Origin: Euptelea pleiosperma
Taxonomy: Eukaryota > Streptophyta > Magnoliopsida > Ranunculales > Eupteleaceae
Assembly: GCA_035048495.1 (NCBI GenBank)
Contig: CM068552.1
Location: 26,042,154 to 26,106,153, forward strand
DNA length: 64,000 bases
Direction: 5' to 3'
In this document: piece by piece, positions 13,090 through 25,597 of the stretch
How the letters are laid out: each line of letters begins with the position of its first letter
Numbering within the stretch: position 1 is the first letter of the stretch
Made by a program: the position numbers and the translations under genes
Notes under the pieces: model-generated
What the model was told of the DNA's origin: nothing
Databases searched by the model: none
The model's input: only the letters and a program-made list of their open reading frames with translations

Positions 13090-13906
13090 TTTTTTTGCAA
13101 AATGAAAATGTATTAAGAGAAAAGACGAAACAACCTTCAAGGGAACGAAACAAAGAGAAAACAAGTTGGTCCAACATCAAGATCTTATCTCATAAATCGA
13201 AAGTAGGTCTAATTAGGGTCATCCACTAAGACAAGGAAAGGGGGTCTGAAGTCCCACCACATATTAGGGTTATTAGGTAAACTAGCACACTTCTAGGCGC
13301 ACATGTCCGCCCACCAAAATTCACTTCCCTCCAAGTCGAGTAAAACTGAATACCGTCGAATTTATGAATAATAGTATCCCATTTAGCTTTAATTCTCCAA
13401 GGTATCTCCTCTCCTTGAAAGGCATTGATGGCAGCTTTTGAATCATATTCTATCCGAATATTGACCCATCATTTCTAAAGAGCTAGTTCAGCGCCTTCTG
13501 AGATAACCATGCACTCAGCCGTGTAGTTGGTTACAACGCCTAGGCCAGCAATAAGAACACCATTGGTTAACCCCAACGAGTTTCTGAAATGGTCTCCCAA
13601 ACCACCAATACCTAGGTTATCTTTAAAAGCCCCATCACAATTGAGTTTAATTACTCTCGAAGGCAGTAAAAACCACTTACAAGGGTGGATCCTAGGAGCT
13701 CAACGTAGAACCGGTTCAATACCAATATTAGCGAGTATGGCATGATTAGCCGCCATACTGGGAGGCCACGATATAGAAGAGAATCCCACTTTGACAGTAT
13801 CAGCTATCCATCAGAGCACGCTATCAGTCGAACTTTTTTATCATCAAAGATGATAGGATTACATTCCTTCCAAATAGCCACCAAGCAGATGATCGTAACC
13901 CATCCT
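13090..13906 (-). mobile_element. LINE tail, array copy 3
   Basis: Bounded by CCATATGATCAC at 13078-13089 and 13907-13918. The RNase H region is present but interrupted, with no long open frame. Confidence 0.85.
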
Positions 13907-14810
13907 CCATATGATCACACCACTCTGAGCCATTAGAAAATATCTTTTCTAACAAGACTGGCACCAAACTTAGTGATCGCCGTAGTGATTGTGAATTTGT
14001 ACATGTCAACTAGGCAAATCTTTGGTCTATAGGTCCACTTAAGGATGGCACTAAACATATATACGGTCAATGGTCTCAAAGGGTATGCCACATGTCTCAT
14101 ATGGTCGTTCTTCACCTGCTCGAAAGCAAAAGTGCACTCATAAAGTGGGGTGGACCCGCCTTAACTATTTTGAAAAATATTTTCTGCAACGATAGTAGCT
14201 CCAAATTTGGTAATAGCAGTAAATGTACATTTGTTTTTACACAGTCGGGTTGGTTTCCCCATTTATTAGTAGTAATGGTGGACAACCATTTTTTCCTTGT
14301 CATTGCTAAGTTAATTAGGACTTGAAGTGATGACTTATGAGTCCTTTATTAGGGTCTCTTGGTCCAAATTATTCAATTGTGAACATGAAAAATTATTTCA
14401 TAAGATAAAACACTATACAATTTACTTTTTCTTTTATTTTATTTTGGAATTTATTTTTGCCAAATTTCTGAACACATTTTTAATTGACAACCCGAATTGT
14501 TCTTAAACATTTCCAACACTTTATTTTTGATGCTCTCCGAAATGCTAACTAGGGTCCAGACTCAGCAACCAGGTCGTTCGTAGGTCCTCCTAGCGATAGG
14601 CAAAATATCCATACGGTCAGAAGTTTCTAAAAGTGTACCACGTCGCTCAAATGGACCTTTATGAGCAAAACTAGACTCAAAATGTGGTTTGGAACCATGG
14701 TCTGGGGTCCATATGGTGACCAAAAAGAGGCACATTTTGGTTGTGACTCTCAAACCAATCAAAATGTTCCACCAGTTGGGCACCACATGGACCTCGGACC
14801 GTATGATCAC

Positions 14811-15617
14811 TTTTTTTGCTAAATGAAAATGTATTAAAAGAAAAGACGATACAGCCTTCAAGGGAAGGAATCCAAGGAAAAACAAGCTGATCCAAAATCA
14901 AGACCTTATCTCAAGAATTGAAAATAGATCTAATTAGCGTCTTCCACTAAAACAAGGAAAGGGGGTCTGAAATCCCACCACATATTAGGGTTATTAGGTA
15001 AACTAGCACCCTTCTTGGCGCACATGTCCACCCACTAAAATTCACTTTCCTCCAAGTTGAGGAAAATTGAATACCAGCGAATTTATGCATAATAGTATCC
15101 CATTTAGCTTTAATTCTCCAAGGTATCTCCTCTCCTTGAAAGGCTTTGATGGCATCTTTTGAATCAAATTCTATCCAAATATTGACCCATCCTTTCTGAA
15201 GAGCCATTTCAGCTCCTTCTAAGATAGCCATGCACTCAGCCATGTAGTTGGTGACAACGGCAAGGCTAGCAATAAGAACACCATTGGTTAACCCCAATGA
15301 GTTTCTAAAATGGTTTCCCAAACCACCAATACCTGGGTTACCTTTAGAAGCCCCATCACAACTAATGTTAATTACTCCCAAAGGCAGTCCAAGGGTTGAT
15401 CCTAGGAGCTCGACATAGAACCGGTGCAATATCAATATTAGTGAGTATGGCTTGATCAGCCGCCATACTGGGAGGCCACGACCCAGAACAGACTCCCTCT
15501 TTGACGGTATCAGCTATCCATCTGAGCAATCTATCAATCGAACTTTTTTTATCATCAAAGATGATTGCATTACATTCCTTCCTAATAGCTACCAAGCAGA
15601 TGATCGTAACTCATCCT
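14811..15617 (-). mobile_element. LINE tail, array copy 4 (RNase H with intact first Asp)
   Basis: The minus strand is open from 15435 to 14947 (162 codons), reading SCDGASKGNPG, YMAECMAILEGAEMA and IEFDSKDAIKAF and ending DPLSLF. This copy keeps the D of the DG motif that copy 1 lacks. The upstream part is in another frame at 15595-15368. Flanks are CCGTATGATCAC (14799-14810) and CCATATGATCAC (15618-15629). Confidence 0.85.
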
Positions 15618-16519
15618 CCATATGATCACACCCCTCAGAGCCATTAGAAAATATCTTTTCTGACAAGGTTGGCACCAAACTTAGTGATCGTCATAGTAAG
15701 TGAATCTGTATGTGTCAACCAGGCAGATCTTTGGTCTATAGGTCCACTTAAGAATGGCACCATAAATTCATACGGTCAGTGGTCTCTAAGAGTATGCCAC
15801 ATGTCTCATATGGACGTTCTTCACCTGCTCGTGACCAAAAGTGCACTCATAAAGGGGTGTGGACCCCCCTTAACTATTTAGAAAAATATTTTCTGCATCA
15901 CTAATATCACCAAATTTGGTAATAGGAGTAAATGTACATCTGTTTGTACACAATCGGGTTGGCTTCCCCAATTATTAGTAGTAATGGTGGACAACCATTT
16001 TTCCTTGTCATTGCTAAGTTAATTAGGACTTGAAGCGATGACTTATTAGTCCTTTATTAAGGTTTCTTGGTCCAAATTATTCAATTTTGAACATGAAAAA
16101 TCATTTCATAAGACAAAAAACTATGCAATTTTCTTTTTTGTTTTATTTTATTCTGGAACTTATTTTTGCCAAATTTCTTAACACATTTTTAAATGACAAC
16201 CCGAATTGTATTCAAACATTTCCAGTACTTTATTTTTGCTGCACTCCGAAATGCTAACTAGGGGCCAGACTCAGCAACTAGGTCGTTCTTAGCTCCTCCT
16301 AGCGATAGGCAAAATATCCATATGGTCAATGGTTTCGAAAAGTGTACCACCTGGCTCAAATGGACTTTTATGAGCAAAACTAGACTCAAAATGTGGTTGG
16401 AACCAAGGTCTGGGGCCAATATGGTGACCAAATGGAGGCAAAAAATTTATTGTGACTTTCAAGCCAATCAAAATGTTCCACCAGTTGGGCACCACATGGA
16501 CCATGGACCATATGATCAA

Positions 16520-17342
16520 TTTTTTTGCTAAAAGAAAATGTATTAAGAGAAAAGACGATACAGCTTCTAACAAAGGAAACAAAGAAAAACCAAGCTGATC
16601 CAAAATCAAGACCTTATCTCATGAATCAAAAATAGGTCTAATTAAGGTCTTCCATGCCACTAAAACAAGGAAAGGGGGTCTAAAGTCCCACCACATATTA
16701 GGGTTATTAGGTAAACTAGCACTTTTCCTGGCACACATGTCCGCCCACAAAAATCCACTTCCCTCCAAGTCGAGGAAAATCGAATATCAGCGAATTTATG
16801 CTTAATAGTATACCATTTAACTTTAATTCTCCAAGGTATCTCCTCTCCTTGAAAGGCTTTGATGGCAGCTTTTGAATCATATTCTATACAAATATCGACC
16901 CATCCTTTCTAAACAGCCATTTCAGCTCCTTCTAAGATAACCATGCACTCAGCCATGTAGTTGGTGACAACGCCTAGGCCAGCAATAAGAACACCATTGG
17001 TTAACCCCAATGAGTTTCTGAAATGGTCTCCCAAACCACTAATACCTGGGTTACCTTTAGATGCTCCATGACAACTGAGTCTAATTACTCCCGAAGGTAG
17101 TAAAAATCACTTACAAGAGTTGATACTAGGAGCTCGATGTAGAACAGTTGCAATATCAATATTATTGAGTGTAGCGTGATCAGCCACCATGCTGGGAGGC
17201 CACGACCCAGAAGAGACTCCCTCTTTGACAGTATTAGCTATCAATCTGAACACTCTATCAATCAAACTTTTTTTTATCATCAAAGATGATTCCATTACAT
17301 TCCTTCCAAATAGCCATTAAGCAGATGATCGTAACCCATCCT
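16520..17342 (-). mobile_element. LINE tail, array copy 5
   Basis: Bounded by CCATATGATCAA (16508-16519) and CCATATGATCAC (17343-17354). The frame is interrupted in several places; the N-terminal piece is open at 17295-17107. Confidence 0.85.
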
Positions 17343-18247
17343 CCATATGATCACACCACTTTGAGCCATTAGAAAATATCTCTTCTGACAAGACTGGCAC
17401 CAAACTTAGTGATCGTCATAGTAATTGTGAATTTGTACGTGTCAACCAGGCAGATCTTTGGTCTATAGGTCCACTTAAGGATGGCACCATACATTCATAC
17501 GGTCAGTGCTCTCTAAGAGTATGCCACATGTCCCATATGAATGTTCTTCACGTGCTCGTGACCAAAAGTGCACTCATAAAGTGGTGCTGACCCCCCTTAA
17601 CTATTTAGAAAAATATTTTCTAGCTGCATCGATAATAGCACCAAATTTGGTAATAGGAGTAAATGCACATCTGTTTGTACACAGTCGAGTTGGTTTCCCC
17701 ATTTATTAGTAGTAATGGTGGACAACCATTTTTCCTTGTCATTGCTAAGTTAATTATGACTTGAAGTGATGACTTATCAGTCCTTTATTAGGGTTTCTTG
17801 GTCGAAATTATTCAATTTTGAACATGAAAAATCATTTCATAAGACAAAAACTGTACAATTTATGTTTTGTTTTATTTTATTCTGGAAATTATTTTTCTTA
17901 CATTTCTTAACATATTTTTAATTGACAACCCGAATTGTATTCAAACATTTCCAACACTTTATTTTTGCTGCACTCAGAAATGCTAACTAGGGGCCAGACT
18001 CAGCAACCAGGTCATTCTTAGCTCCTCCTAGCGATAGGCAAAATATCCATACGGTCAATGGTTTCGAAAAGTGTACCACCTGGCTCAAATGCACCTTTAT
18101 GAGCAAAGCTAGACTCAAAATGTGGTTTGGAACCATGGTTTGGGTCCATATGGTGACAAAATGGAGGCACAATTTGATTGTGACTCTCAAACCAATCAAA
18201 ATGTTCCACCAGTTGGGCACCACATGGACCTCGGACTGTATGATCCC

Positions 18248-19062
18248 TTTTTTGCTAAATGAAAATGTATTAAGAGAAAAGACGATACAACCTTCATTGG
18301 AAGGAAACAAAGAAAAACCAAGCTGATCCAAAATCAAGACCTTATCTCATGAATCGAAAATAGGTCTAATTATGGTCTTCCACTAAAACAAGGAAAGGGG
18401 GTCTAAAGTCCCACCACATATTAGGGTTATTAAGTAAACTAGCACCCTTCTTGGCGCACATGTCCGCCCACTAAAATTCACTTCCCTCCTAGTCGAGAAA
18501 AATTGAATAAAATCGAATTTATGCCTAACTGTATTCCATTTAGCTTTAATTCTCCAAGGTATCTCCTCTCCTTGAATGGCTTTGATGGCAGCTTTTGAAT
18601 CAGATTCTATCCTAATATTGACCCATCCTTTCTGAAGAGCCATTTTAGCTCCTTCTAATAACCATGCACTCAACCATGTAGTTGGTGACAATGCCTAGGC
18701 CAGCAATAAGAACCCCATTGGTTAACCCCAATGAGTTTCTAAAATGTTCTCCCAAACCACCAATACCTGGATTACCTTTAGAAGCCCTATCACAACTGAG
18801 TTTAATTACTCCCGTAGGCAGTTAAAACCACTTACAAGGGTTGATCCTAGGAGCTAGATGTAGAACCGGTTCAATACCAATATTAGCGAATATGGCGTGA
18901 TCAGCCGCCATACTAGGAGGCCACAACCCAGAAGAGACTCCCTCTTTGATGGTATCAGCTATCAATCTGAGCACTCTATCAATCGAACTTTTTTTATCAT
19001 CAAAGATGATTGCATTACATTCCTTCCAAATAGCCAGTAAGAAGATTATCGTAACCCATCCT
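18248..19062 (-). mobile_element. LINE tail, array copy 6
   Basis: Bounded by a mutated left site (CTGTATGATCCC, ending 18247) and CCATATGATCAC at 19063. The C-terminal RNase H frame is open at 18691-18383 (IESDSKAAIKAIQGEE), with the upstream part frameshifted. Confidence 0.85.
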
Positions 19063-19252
19063 CCATATGATCACACCACTTTGAGCCATTAGAAAATATC
19101 TTGTCTGACAAGATTGGCACCAAACTTAATGAACGCCGTAGTAATTGTGAATCTGTACATGTCAGCAAGGCAGATCTTTGGTTTATAGGTCCACTTAAGG
19201 ATGGCACCAAACATCCAGTGGTCTCTAAGAATATGCCACATGTCTCATATGG

Positions 19253-21690
19253 TGTCACGCCCCGAATCCGGGCACCTAAATTCGACCCGAATGCCTGTGG
19301 ATCAATCCGTTTACCCAAGATCCAGGGTGTGATAAAAAATAAAATGTTTTAAAAAAAATAAAGAAAATATCAAGAATCACCATCGTGATTGATGACGAAC
19401 AGCTCAGCTCTAATAGTCAAAATAATGCGGAAGCATAAATAAGTTATTACGGTGAAATAACCGAAGTCAAAATCAAAGTCAAATTTTTAATTTTTGTCAA
19501 AATCACTGATTAGGGTCTCTATAATTACCTAATACTTATATCAAACATCTTTTGTGAAAGCACTTAAGCCAAAACACTAATTTAAAATATTTTTGAAATT
19601 TAATTTTCGCGGTTCTAGGAAAAACGGTAAACTTTTGGTCAAAATTCAAAGTATGTCAAAAAATTATTTTCTTCAAAGATTTTATTCTAAAAACCATAAG
19701 ATACAACTTTAACAAAGGCACTTTGGCTAAAATGACATTTACAAATTTTTAGAGTCAGTTCTCCACTTTCAATTCAGCCCTAACGGTAACCGTCAAAAAT
19801 AGGTAAAAAGTAAGATTTTTCACTTGTATTAATTTTTACGGTTTTGATCGGAATCCAAATCAAGCAAATAAAATATGAGTTTTTATCTACTCAAAAAAAA
19901 CTAAATTGACATGTAATAAAATCATGTGGTCCTATTTTACAACTTAGGGAAACATTTAGACAAAGGTTTGTAAAAATTAGATATTTTGCAGTCAGGCAGT
20001 TCTGACCTCCTCTTAGTAAAATGGTTCTATTAAATACATCCTATCGAATCTGTTGACCCTATATATGGATGCAAAGGTAACTTAAAAATACAACTTTTGT
20101 GTTTTCTTCTTGACTACATTCAGTCACCTAATAGGTTTGAAAATTACTTAAAGTCAGGATAAGGGTGCTGATTGTGCAAAATCAGCACTCAAATTGTAAG
20201 ATTTGTGCCAAACCGCACCTACTTATATAACTTACAAAATCATGAAAAAATTCAGTAAAATACTACATTGAATCATGGTTCTAACCTTTTTAGAATCATA
20301 GTAAAATATTATCACATGAATATTTTATGAATATTTTCGCGTAGGACATCGGAAAACCCAACATGTTAAAAATAAAAGTAAAGTGATCAATTCAAACCAT
20401 TGATGGTCCCAACGACCCCAACCATGTCAAAAATTTATTATTTCATCATTAAAACCTTTAAATCATTTAAGCATTAAAATCTCTTCTTCAATTCCTCCGC
20501 TATCCATCGACTCCGTCTCATCCAAAGTATCCTCCTCACCGAGATCAACAAAATCTGAAATATTTTGGAGTAATACCGTGAGCGAAAGCCGAGTAAAGTA
20601 CAACGAGTACACAAGACAATGAAGATAATCTAATCATAATTACTTTAGCATGTTAATCAATATATTAACCCAAAATCAAGAAGATCAAACCATCCAAAAT
20701 AACCAATTACGATGATGATATTAAATGTACTATATTCCTCATTCATTCACACCAAGAGTAACGAATTCCCACCAAGGGCAACAATCTCCTACCAAGGGTA
20801 ACGAATTCCCACCAAGGGCAACTATTTTTCATCAAGAGCTACGATTTCCCACCAAGGGCAACAATTCCCATAATAAATGAAAAAAACATGAATTTATGAT
20901 GCTTATCCATATATGATTAACAAATAAGATTAAAATCTCAAAAGAATACACCAAAAATATCATATAATCATTAACAAAATTATAGTAATTGACGAATATA
21001 TTCAACATTGTAGAGTGTACTTGTTATTACTTTCTTTTAGATTCGAGAGAGATAAGAATGTATAGTATATTTCTTTAATTGTTGTCGATGAAGTCATTCT
21101 TCTAGTATGTTATGCTTCGGGGTCTCATCAATATTTTTGTCTCAATGGATGATGTCAAATGGTGACACGCTATGGTGTTTCTAGGGCTTCGAAGGTCCGT
21201 CAAGTTCTTTAATGGAGGTGCTTCAATGGAGAAAGAGGGAGAGAAAGATGTGAAAAATATTGGAATAATAATTCAGGATTTGTAAGAGTTCACAAGCTCC
21301 CAATGCTTTATTAAATAAGTTTAGGAAAGTAGGGTTTCTAATTTTAAGTGATTTTCGTCACTTTAAAATGGGTGAATTTTATAACCCACTAAAAAGCTTA
21401 TTTTAATATGGATATAGGCTAAAAATAGACCTAAGGCCTATGGGTATCAACTGGACTTCATTTAATATTATTATTAAGTCCAAAAGGCCTCTAAATTGGC
21501 CCTACGGGCCCGCCCAACAAGTATAACTCATTAATTATTTATTACGACTATGTCACTCATAGACCACAATAGTAATATAGTTAATTATCATTGAAAATAA
21601 ATTGTAGAAAAAAGAATTAAAGAGTCAAATTCAACTTTTTATAATTAATTTATTAAAAAAATCGTGAACAAAAGTTCAGGGTATATTACA
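19253..21690. mobile_element. LTR-like 2.4-kb insertion (solo LTR candidate) in the last array unit
   Basis: The array unit breaks at CATATGG (19246-19252) and resumes at CATATAG (21691-21697), which fits a duplicated target with one mismatch. The inserted DNA starts TGTCACGCCCCGAATCCGGG and ends GGGTATATTACA, so it has TG...CA termini. If the end is placed two bases later, the duplication is a 5-bp TATGG/TATAG pair. It has no open frame longer than about 60 codons, is AT-rich, and holds a short tandem repeat at 20752-20872. It is most simply a solo LTR of a gypsy-type element. Confidence 0.6.
20752..20872. repeat. Short tandem repeat (~20 bp) in the LTR-like insertion
   Basis: Six imperfect repeats of the type ACCAAGGGCAACAATTCCC / ACCAAGAGTAACGAATTCCC follow one another. 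Confidence 0.8.
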
Positions 21691-22205
21691 CATATAGACG
21701 TTCTTCACCTGCTCGTGAGCAAAAGTGCACTCATAAAGTGGGGTCGACCCCCCTGAACTATTTAGAAAAATATTTTCAGCATCGATAATAGCACCAAATT
21801 TTGTAATAGTAGTAAATGTCCATCTGTTTGTACACAGTCAAATTGGTTTCCCCATTTATTAGTAGTAATGGTGGACAACCATTTCTTCCTCGTCATTTCT
21901 AAGCTAGTTAGGTGTTAAAGTGATCACTTATGAGTCCTCTATTAAAGTCTTTTGGTCCAAATTATTCAGTTTTGAATGTGAAAAATCATTTCATAAAACC
22001 AAAAATTGTCTACAATAATTTACTTTTTTGTTTTATTTTATTTTGTAAATTATTTTTGCCGAATTTTTAACACATTTTTAAATGACAACCCGAATTGTAC
22101 TCAAAACATTTCCCGCACTCCGAAATGCTAACTATGGGCCAGACTCAGCAACCAGGCCGATCTTAGGTCCTCCTAGTGATAGGCCGAATATGATCACACC
22201 ACTCT

Positions 22206-23061
22206 TGTATGTAAATAGCACATCAGCTGTTTCTACTCCTTTTAGCAAGTATTCTCTCTTTAGAGAAATGTATTCCGCTATGCGGAGTGCTATAGTTTTT
22301 CTTGCCTCAGCTAACTTCTTCTCTTTCCCAATCCTCAACCAACGCAGCAACTTCCACACAAAAATAGGCATTAGATGCCTATAAATTAAAGGTTCATGTG
22401 TATCATCGATAGCTTCGGCTAATTCATTAGGCTGAAAGCCTATAGAAAGATACCCTTCATCTCTCCCAAATATGGTACTCATATTAATATCAAATGCGAA
22501 TCTTGAAAACACATCTTGCAAATCAATACTAGACCCTTGTTTGGCCACATGAGCTAACAATGGGATGAGCTCATCCTCGACCACTTTCCGGCATGTGTTT
22601 GCGATAAATCTGCGAACCCCCACTGACATGAACCATGAATGCCACATCTTCCTCTGTCTATGCCATGAATCAGAATCTGCATTGAATATCCCATCACCAA
22701 ATATGTCGAATATCTCCATGAAATCTGGACCTTTGGGAAAATTTGAAAAGTTGGTCTTGAGAATGTACTCAAGGTTTTGGGGATGGCAGGTGGCCAAATA
22801 TGTAAGCTTTGAAAAGATGGGGCCATGTATAAAGACAGAACCACTCCCAAGCCAGTTAAAAACCTCGATTGACCACTCGTGCAGGCGTTTGGCATTCTGA
22901 AGGAGTGAAGGAAGTGTGTGTAGGAGAGGCCAGTTCGATATGACTTGGTTCTTGTGTTTGAGGTACTGTTTCACAAAGAGAACACAAAGGAAAGCTAGGC
23001 AAACTACGGGCCATTTCTTCAAGTGGCAGCCTAAAGAAGCTAGGAGCAATTGGAACTCCAT
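22206..23061 (-). pseudogene. CYP96-type P450, N-terminal half (inverted half of a split gene)
   Basis: The minus strand is open from ATG at 23061 (MEFQLLLASLG) and corresponds to residues 1-285 of the intact copy at 29,303: membrane anchor, SNWPLLHTLPSLL, FSNFPKGPDFMEIFDIFGDG, and on to ETADVLFTY. At 22206 the gene sequence stops and the frame runs into array X sequence. The rest of the gene is at 23923-24651 on the opposite strand. There are no stops within this half. Substitutions against the intact copy are few (for example LLL for LHL, LVKQ-type changes in the anchor, R for A in DSWHAQR). It cannot encode a P450 as arranged, because the I-helix, ExxR and heme-binding segments are absent. 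Confidence 0.9.
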
Positions 23062-23922
23062 AGTTTGTTCCTTATTCTCTGTATTTTTGAGTACCTGGAC
23101 ACGGACCAAGAGACCTTAATAAAGGACTCATAAGTCATCACTTCAAGGTCCCAACTTAGCAATGACAGGGAAAAAACGGTTGTCGGACATTACTATTAAT
23201 AAATGGGGAGACCACCCCTATTGTGTACAAACAGAGATGTACGATTACTACTATTACCAAAGTTTGGTGCTAGTATTGATGGGGAAAGGAATTATCTAAG
23301 GGTCAGGCTCAGCGGACACACATTTTTACACAATTTCACACAAAAAATATCGTCAGGGGCCAATATATAAATTAGAAGTTTTGGAATGGGATGATTTTTG
23401 GTGAGAATGGTCTCTATGGTGAGGAGATCACCCTCACAAAAATTCAAATCATTCTGATATTCGTAGCATGGTTTACAAGTTGAAGAATTATGGACCGTCT
23501 GTTTTTTACCTTTAACTTGAAACCCACATTTGACAGTGTTAGAAATGTTAGAATGGGCTGATTTTTTGTAGGGCTGATCTTTATGGTGAGGAGATCATCC
23601 TCACCATAAATCAGCCATTGATTTATCCTCCATGTGGGTACATTATAATTAGTGTACAATTATGTATGAAAATGTGTCTGCTGAGCCTGACCGTTATCTT
23701 AATAGTTAAGGGGGCTCCACACCACTTTTTGAGTGTAGTTTTGCTCACGAGCAGGTGACAAATGTTCATATGAGCCATGTGGCATACTCTTAGAGACTAC
23801 TGATCGTATGGAAGTTTGGCACCATCCCTAGGTGGATCTACAGACCAAAGATGGGCCTGGTTGACAGATTCACAATTACTACGATGATCACTAAGTTTGA
23901 GGCCAGTCTTGTTAGAAAAAAT
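23062..23922 (-). repeat. Inverted X (upstream) segment of the split CYP96 copy
   Basis: Read on the minus strand this is the same X sequence that precedes the intact gene: the ACTTAGTGATC region near 23890, the G-box-like half-arm near 23760-23800 (GCCATGTGGCATACTC), and TGATGACTTATGAGTCC near 23130. It was inverted together with the N-terminal half. It carries a foldback insertion (23300-23692). Confidence 0.8.
23300..23692. mobile_element. Mutator-like foldback MITE in the inverted X segment
   Basis: Starts GGGTCAGGCTCAGCGGACAC and ends in the near inverse (GTGTCTGCTGAGCCTGACC). Flanks are ATTATCTAA (23291-23299) and GTTATCTTA (23693-23701), a 9-bp pair with two mismatches. Removing it rejoins the array X consensus. 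It has no coding capacity. The 9-bp duplication and long inverted repeats suggest mobilisation by a Mutator-type transposase. Confidence 0.65.
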
Positions 23923-24651
23923 AACTCTTTTGGAGAAAAAAGCATCACTTTGGCCAAGAGTGACAAGTTTCTTAGAGATACCACGCTAAATTTCCTTCTT
24001 GCTGGACGGGACACGATTGCGTTTGGTCTCATTTGGTTCTTCTGGTTCGTTTCCAAAACACCGCATGTGGAGGCGAAGATCTTGGAAGAATTGAAGCTTG
24101 TATACTCAATGAAGAAGAGCAAGACAGAAGTTGAATGTGGTAGAGGGACCAAGCAGCCATGGGTGTTTGATTCAGATGATCTAAGAGGGCTAGTGTACCT
24201 ACACGCAGCCTTCTGTGAATCACTAAGGCTGTACCCTCCAGTTCCTCTTAATAGCAAAACTGTAATAAAAGAAGATGTGCTTCCCGATGGCAGCATTGTG
24301 AGGCCAGGGATGCAAATCATAATCTCATTCTATGCAGCGGGAAGGATGCCATGGATATGGGGAGAGGATTGCTTGGAATTCAAGCCTGAGAGATGGATAG
24401 ATGACGATGGGAAGCTAATAAGCCATGAACTAATGTCCAAGTTTTTAGTCTTCAACATTGGGCCCAGGACCTGCTTAGGTAAGGACATGGCTTTTAGTCA
24501 GATGAAATCTGCAGCTGCAGCTACAGCTATACTCTTCAACTTCCATGTTGAAGTAGTGGAGGGTCACCCAGTCTCCATTAAACCATTTATAAACCTTCAT
24601 ATGAGGAATGGATTGATGGTTAATATAAAAGAACGGACTCTGTGTTGTTAA
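23923..24651 (+). pseudogene. CYP96-type P450, C-terminal half of the split gene
   Basis: Continues the intact copy from NSYGEKSITL (residue 287) to the stop. It contains the I-helix AGRDT, the K-helix ESLR, PERW and the heme loop FNIGPRTCLG. It differs by only a few residues (FGL for SGL, Q for R before PWVF, SF for SY, and two extra residues in the Ala run near the end, AAAATA). No stop is present. It lacks the N-terminal half, which is inverted upstream, so no complete P450 can be made. The 3' flank, including an AATAAA-like site near 24757, matches that of the intact gene. Confidence 0.9.
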
Positions 24652-24773
24652 ATCCATATGTTTAGTATGTCTTCTTCAATGCAGAAGTTGGGGTCATCAC
24701 ACAACTATTAGTTTATGTTCCTATTGTATTGTCACTTTCAGATTGTGCTACGTTCAAATAAAAAATTAGCATC

Positions 24774-24983
24774 TCTCTCTCTCTCTCTCTCTTGGATACC
24801 ACGGGTATCTGGGCCTCTTAGAGCACCCGAATAATCCCATGGGACACGCAAGTCACCCCTTCCAAACGTGCATGCCAGATCTACAGGGATAAATCCCAGG
24901 GAGTATGGCCTCCCAAGGAAGTTCGAACTCAGGACCTCCTGCTTAATTACTAAGGCAGGGTCCTGGCCATCTCCGCCCACTGG

Positions 24984-25021
<38 letters not shown>
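24774..25021 (-). repeat. SINE-like unit between two CT microsatellites (copy A)
   Basis: Two CT runs (24774-24792 and 24985-25021) flank about 190 bp. On the minus strand this contains a B-box-like GAGTTCGAAC, as in tRNA-derived SINEs. The same unit lies at 31041-31259 downstream of the intact gene, so it predates the segmental duplication. No target duplication was identified. Confidence 0.5.
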
Positions 25022-25024
<3 letters not shown>

Positions 25025-25547
25025 AGGTTGTTGATGTGAATTTCTCGTGCATGAGATCGCACGATTAGAGGATGCGAGCATAGAGGCCCTTAAAAATCCT
25101 TCTCCATTTTCTGAAAAGGCATATAACTGTAGGAGTTACTCAAGATATTTTGTATAAAAAATGGTAGATAATAAGGAAAATAGCTCTACACCCAAGGATA
25201 GTGTTCTACAGGCCATTGGGAAGATGTTCTATACAATTAATGGATATTTGTTATTTAGACTGCTTACTATAATTAGGTTAGATTCATTAAGAATAGTCTA
25301 TAATTATTCTCGGTGGTTAAACTTTGGAAAATCAACGGACCAACTTTAATTCGGCCTATTGCTTTTCTTATTATTGGGATTTTTGAAAAATAGTGGTATT
25401 TTTGAAATATTGGGATTTAGCATTTTAGGCACACAGGAAGGGCCTTCCTCCATTAATAAGTAGAATAGATATCGGGCATGTCAAACCTACTCAATTCTCT
25501 TTCAGGATAAATAATTCTAATATTTGTGCTTAGGTATAGGTATATAG

Positions 25548-25597
<50 letters not shown>

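Larger units (their letters stand above)
8699..22205. repeat. Tandem array of a ~1.7-kb composite unit (promoter-like X + LINE tail)
   Basis: A landmark (AGCCGCCATACTGGG and near variants) recurs at 8751, 10363, 12050, 13748, 15458, 17182 and 18903, giving spacings of 1612, 1687, 1698, 1710, 1724 and 1721 bp. Each unit is an X segment (about 800-905 bp) followed by an ~815-bp LINE tail. X copies: 8911-9705, 10524-11393, 12210-13089, 13907-14810, 15618-16519, 17343-18247, and a partial one at 19063-19252 that resumes at 21691 after an insertion. X matches the sequence directly upstream of the intact CYP96 gene (28,871-29,257). The array starts inside a LINE tail and ends at the inversion breakpoint of the split P450. 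The smaller first spacing comes from an ~80-bp deletion in the first X copy. Confidence 0.9.

Noticed and set aside
8699..22205. CRISPR-like or centromeric satellite reading of the array
   Set aside because: Units of ~1.7 kb with LINE coding remnants do not fit CRISPR, and seven copies beside genes do not fit a centromeric satellite.
25161..25349. 62-codon open frame conserved in both CYP96 duplicates (also 35960-36148)
   Set aside because: Of about ten base differences, roughly eight change the amino acid, so there is no sign of protein-level constraint. The similarity is explained by the recent duplication.
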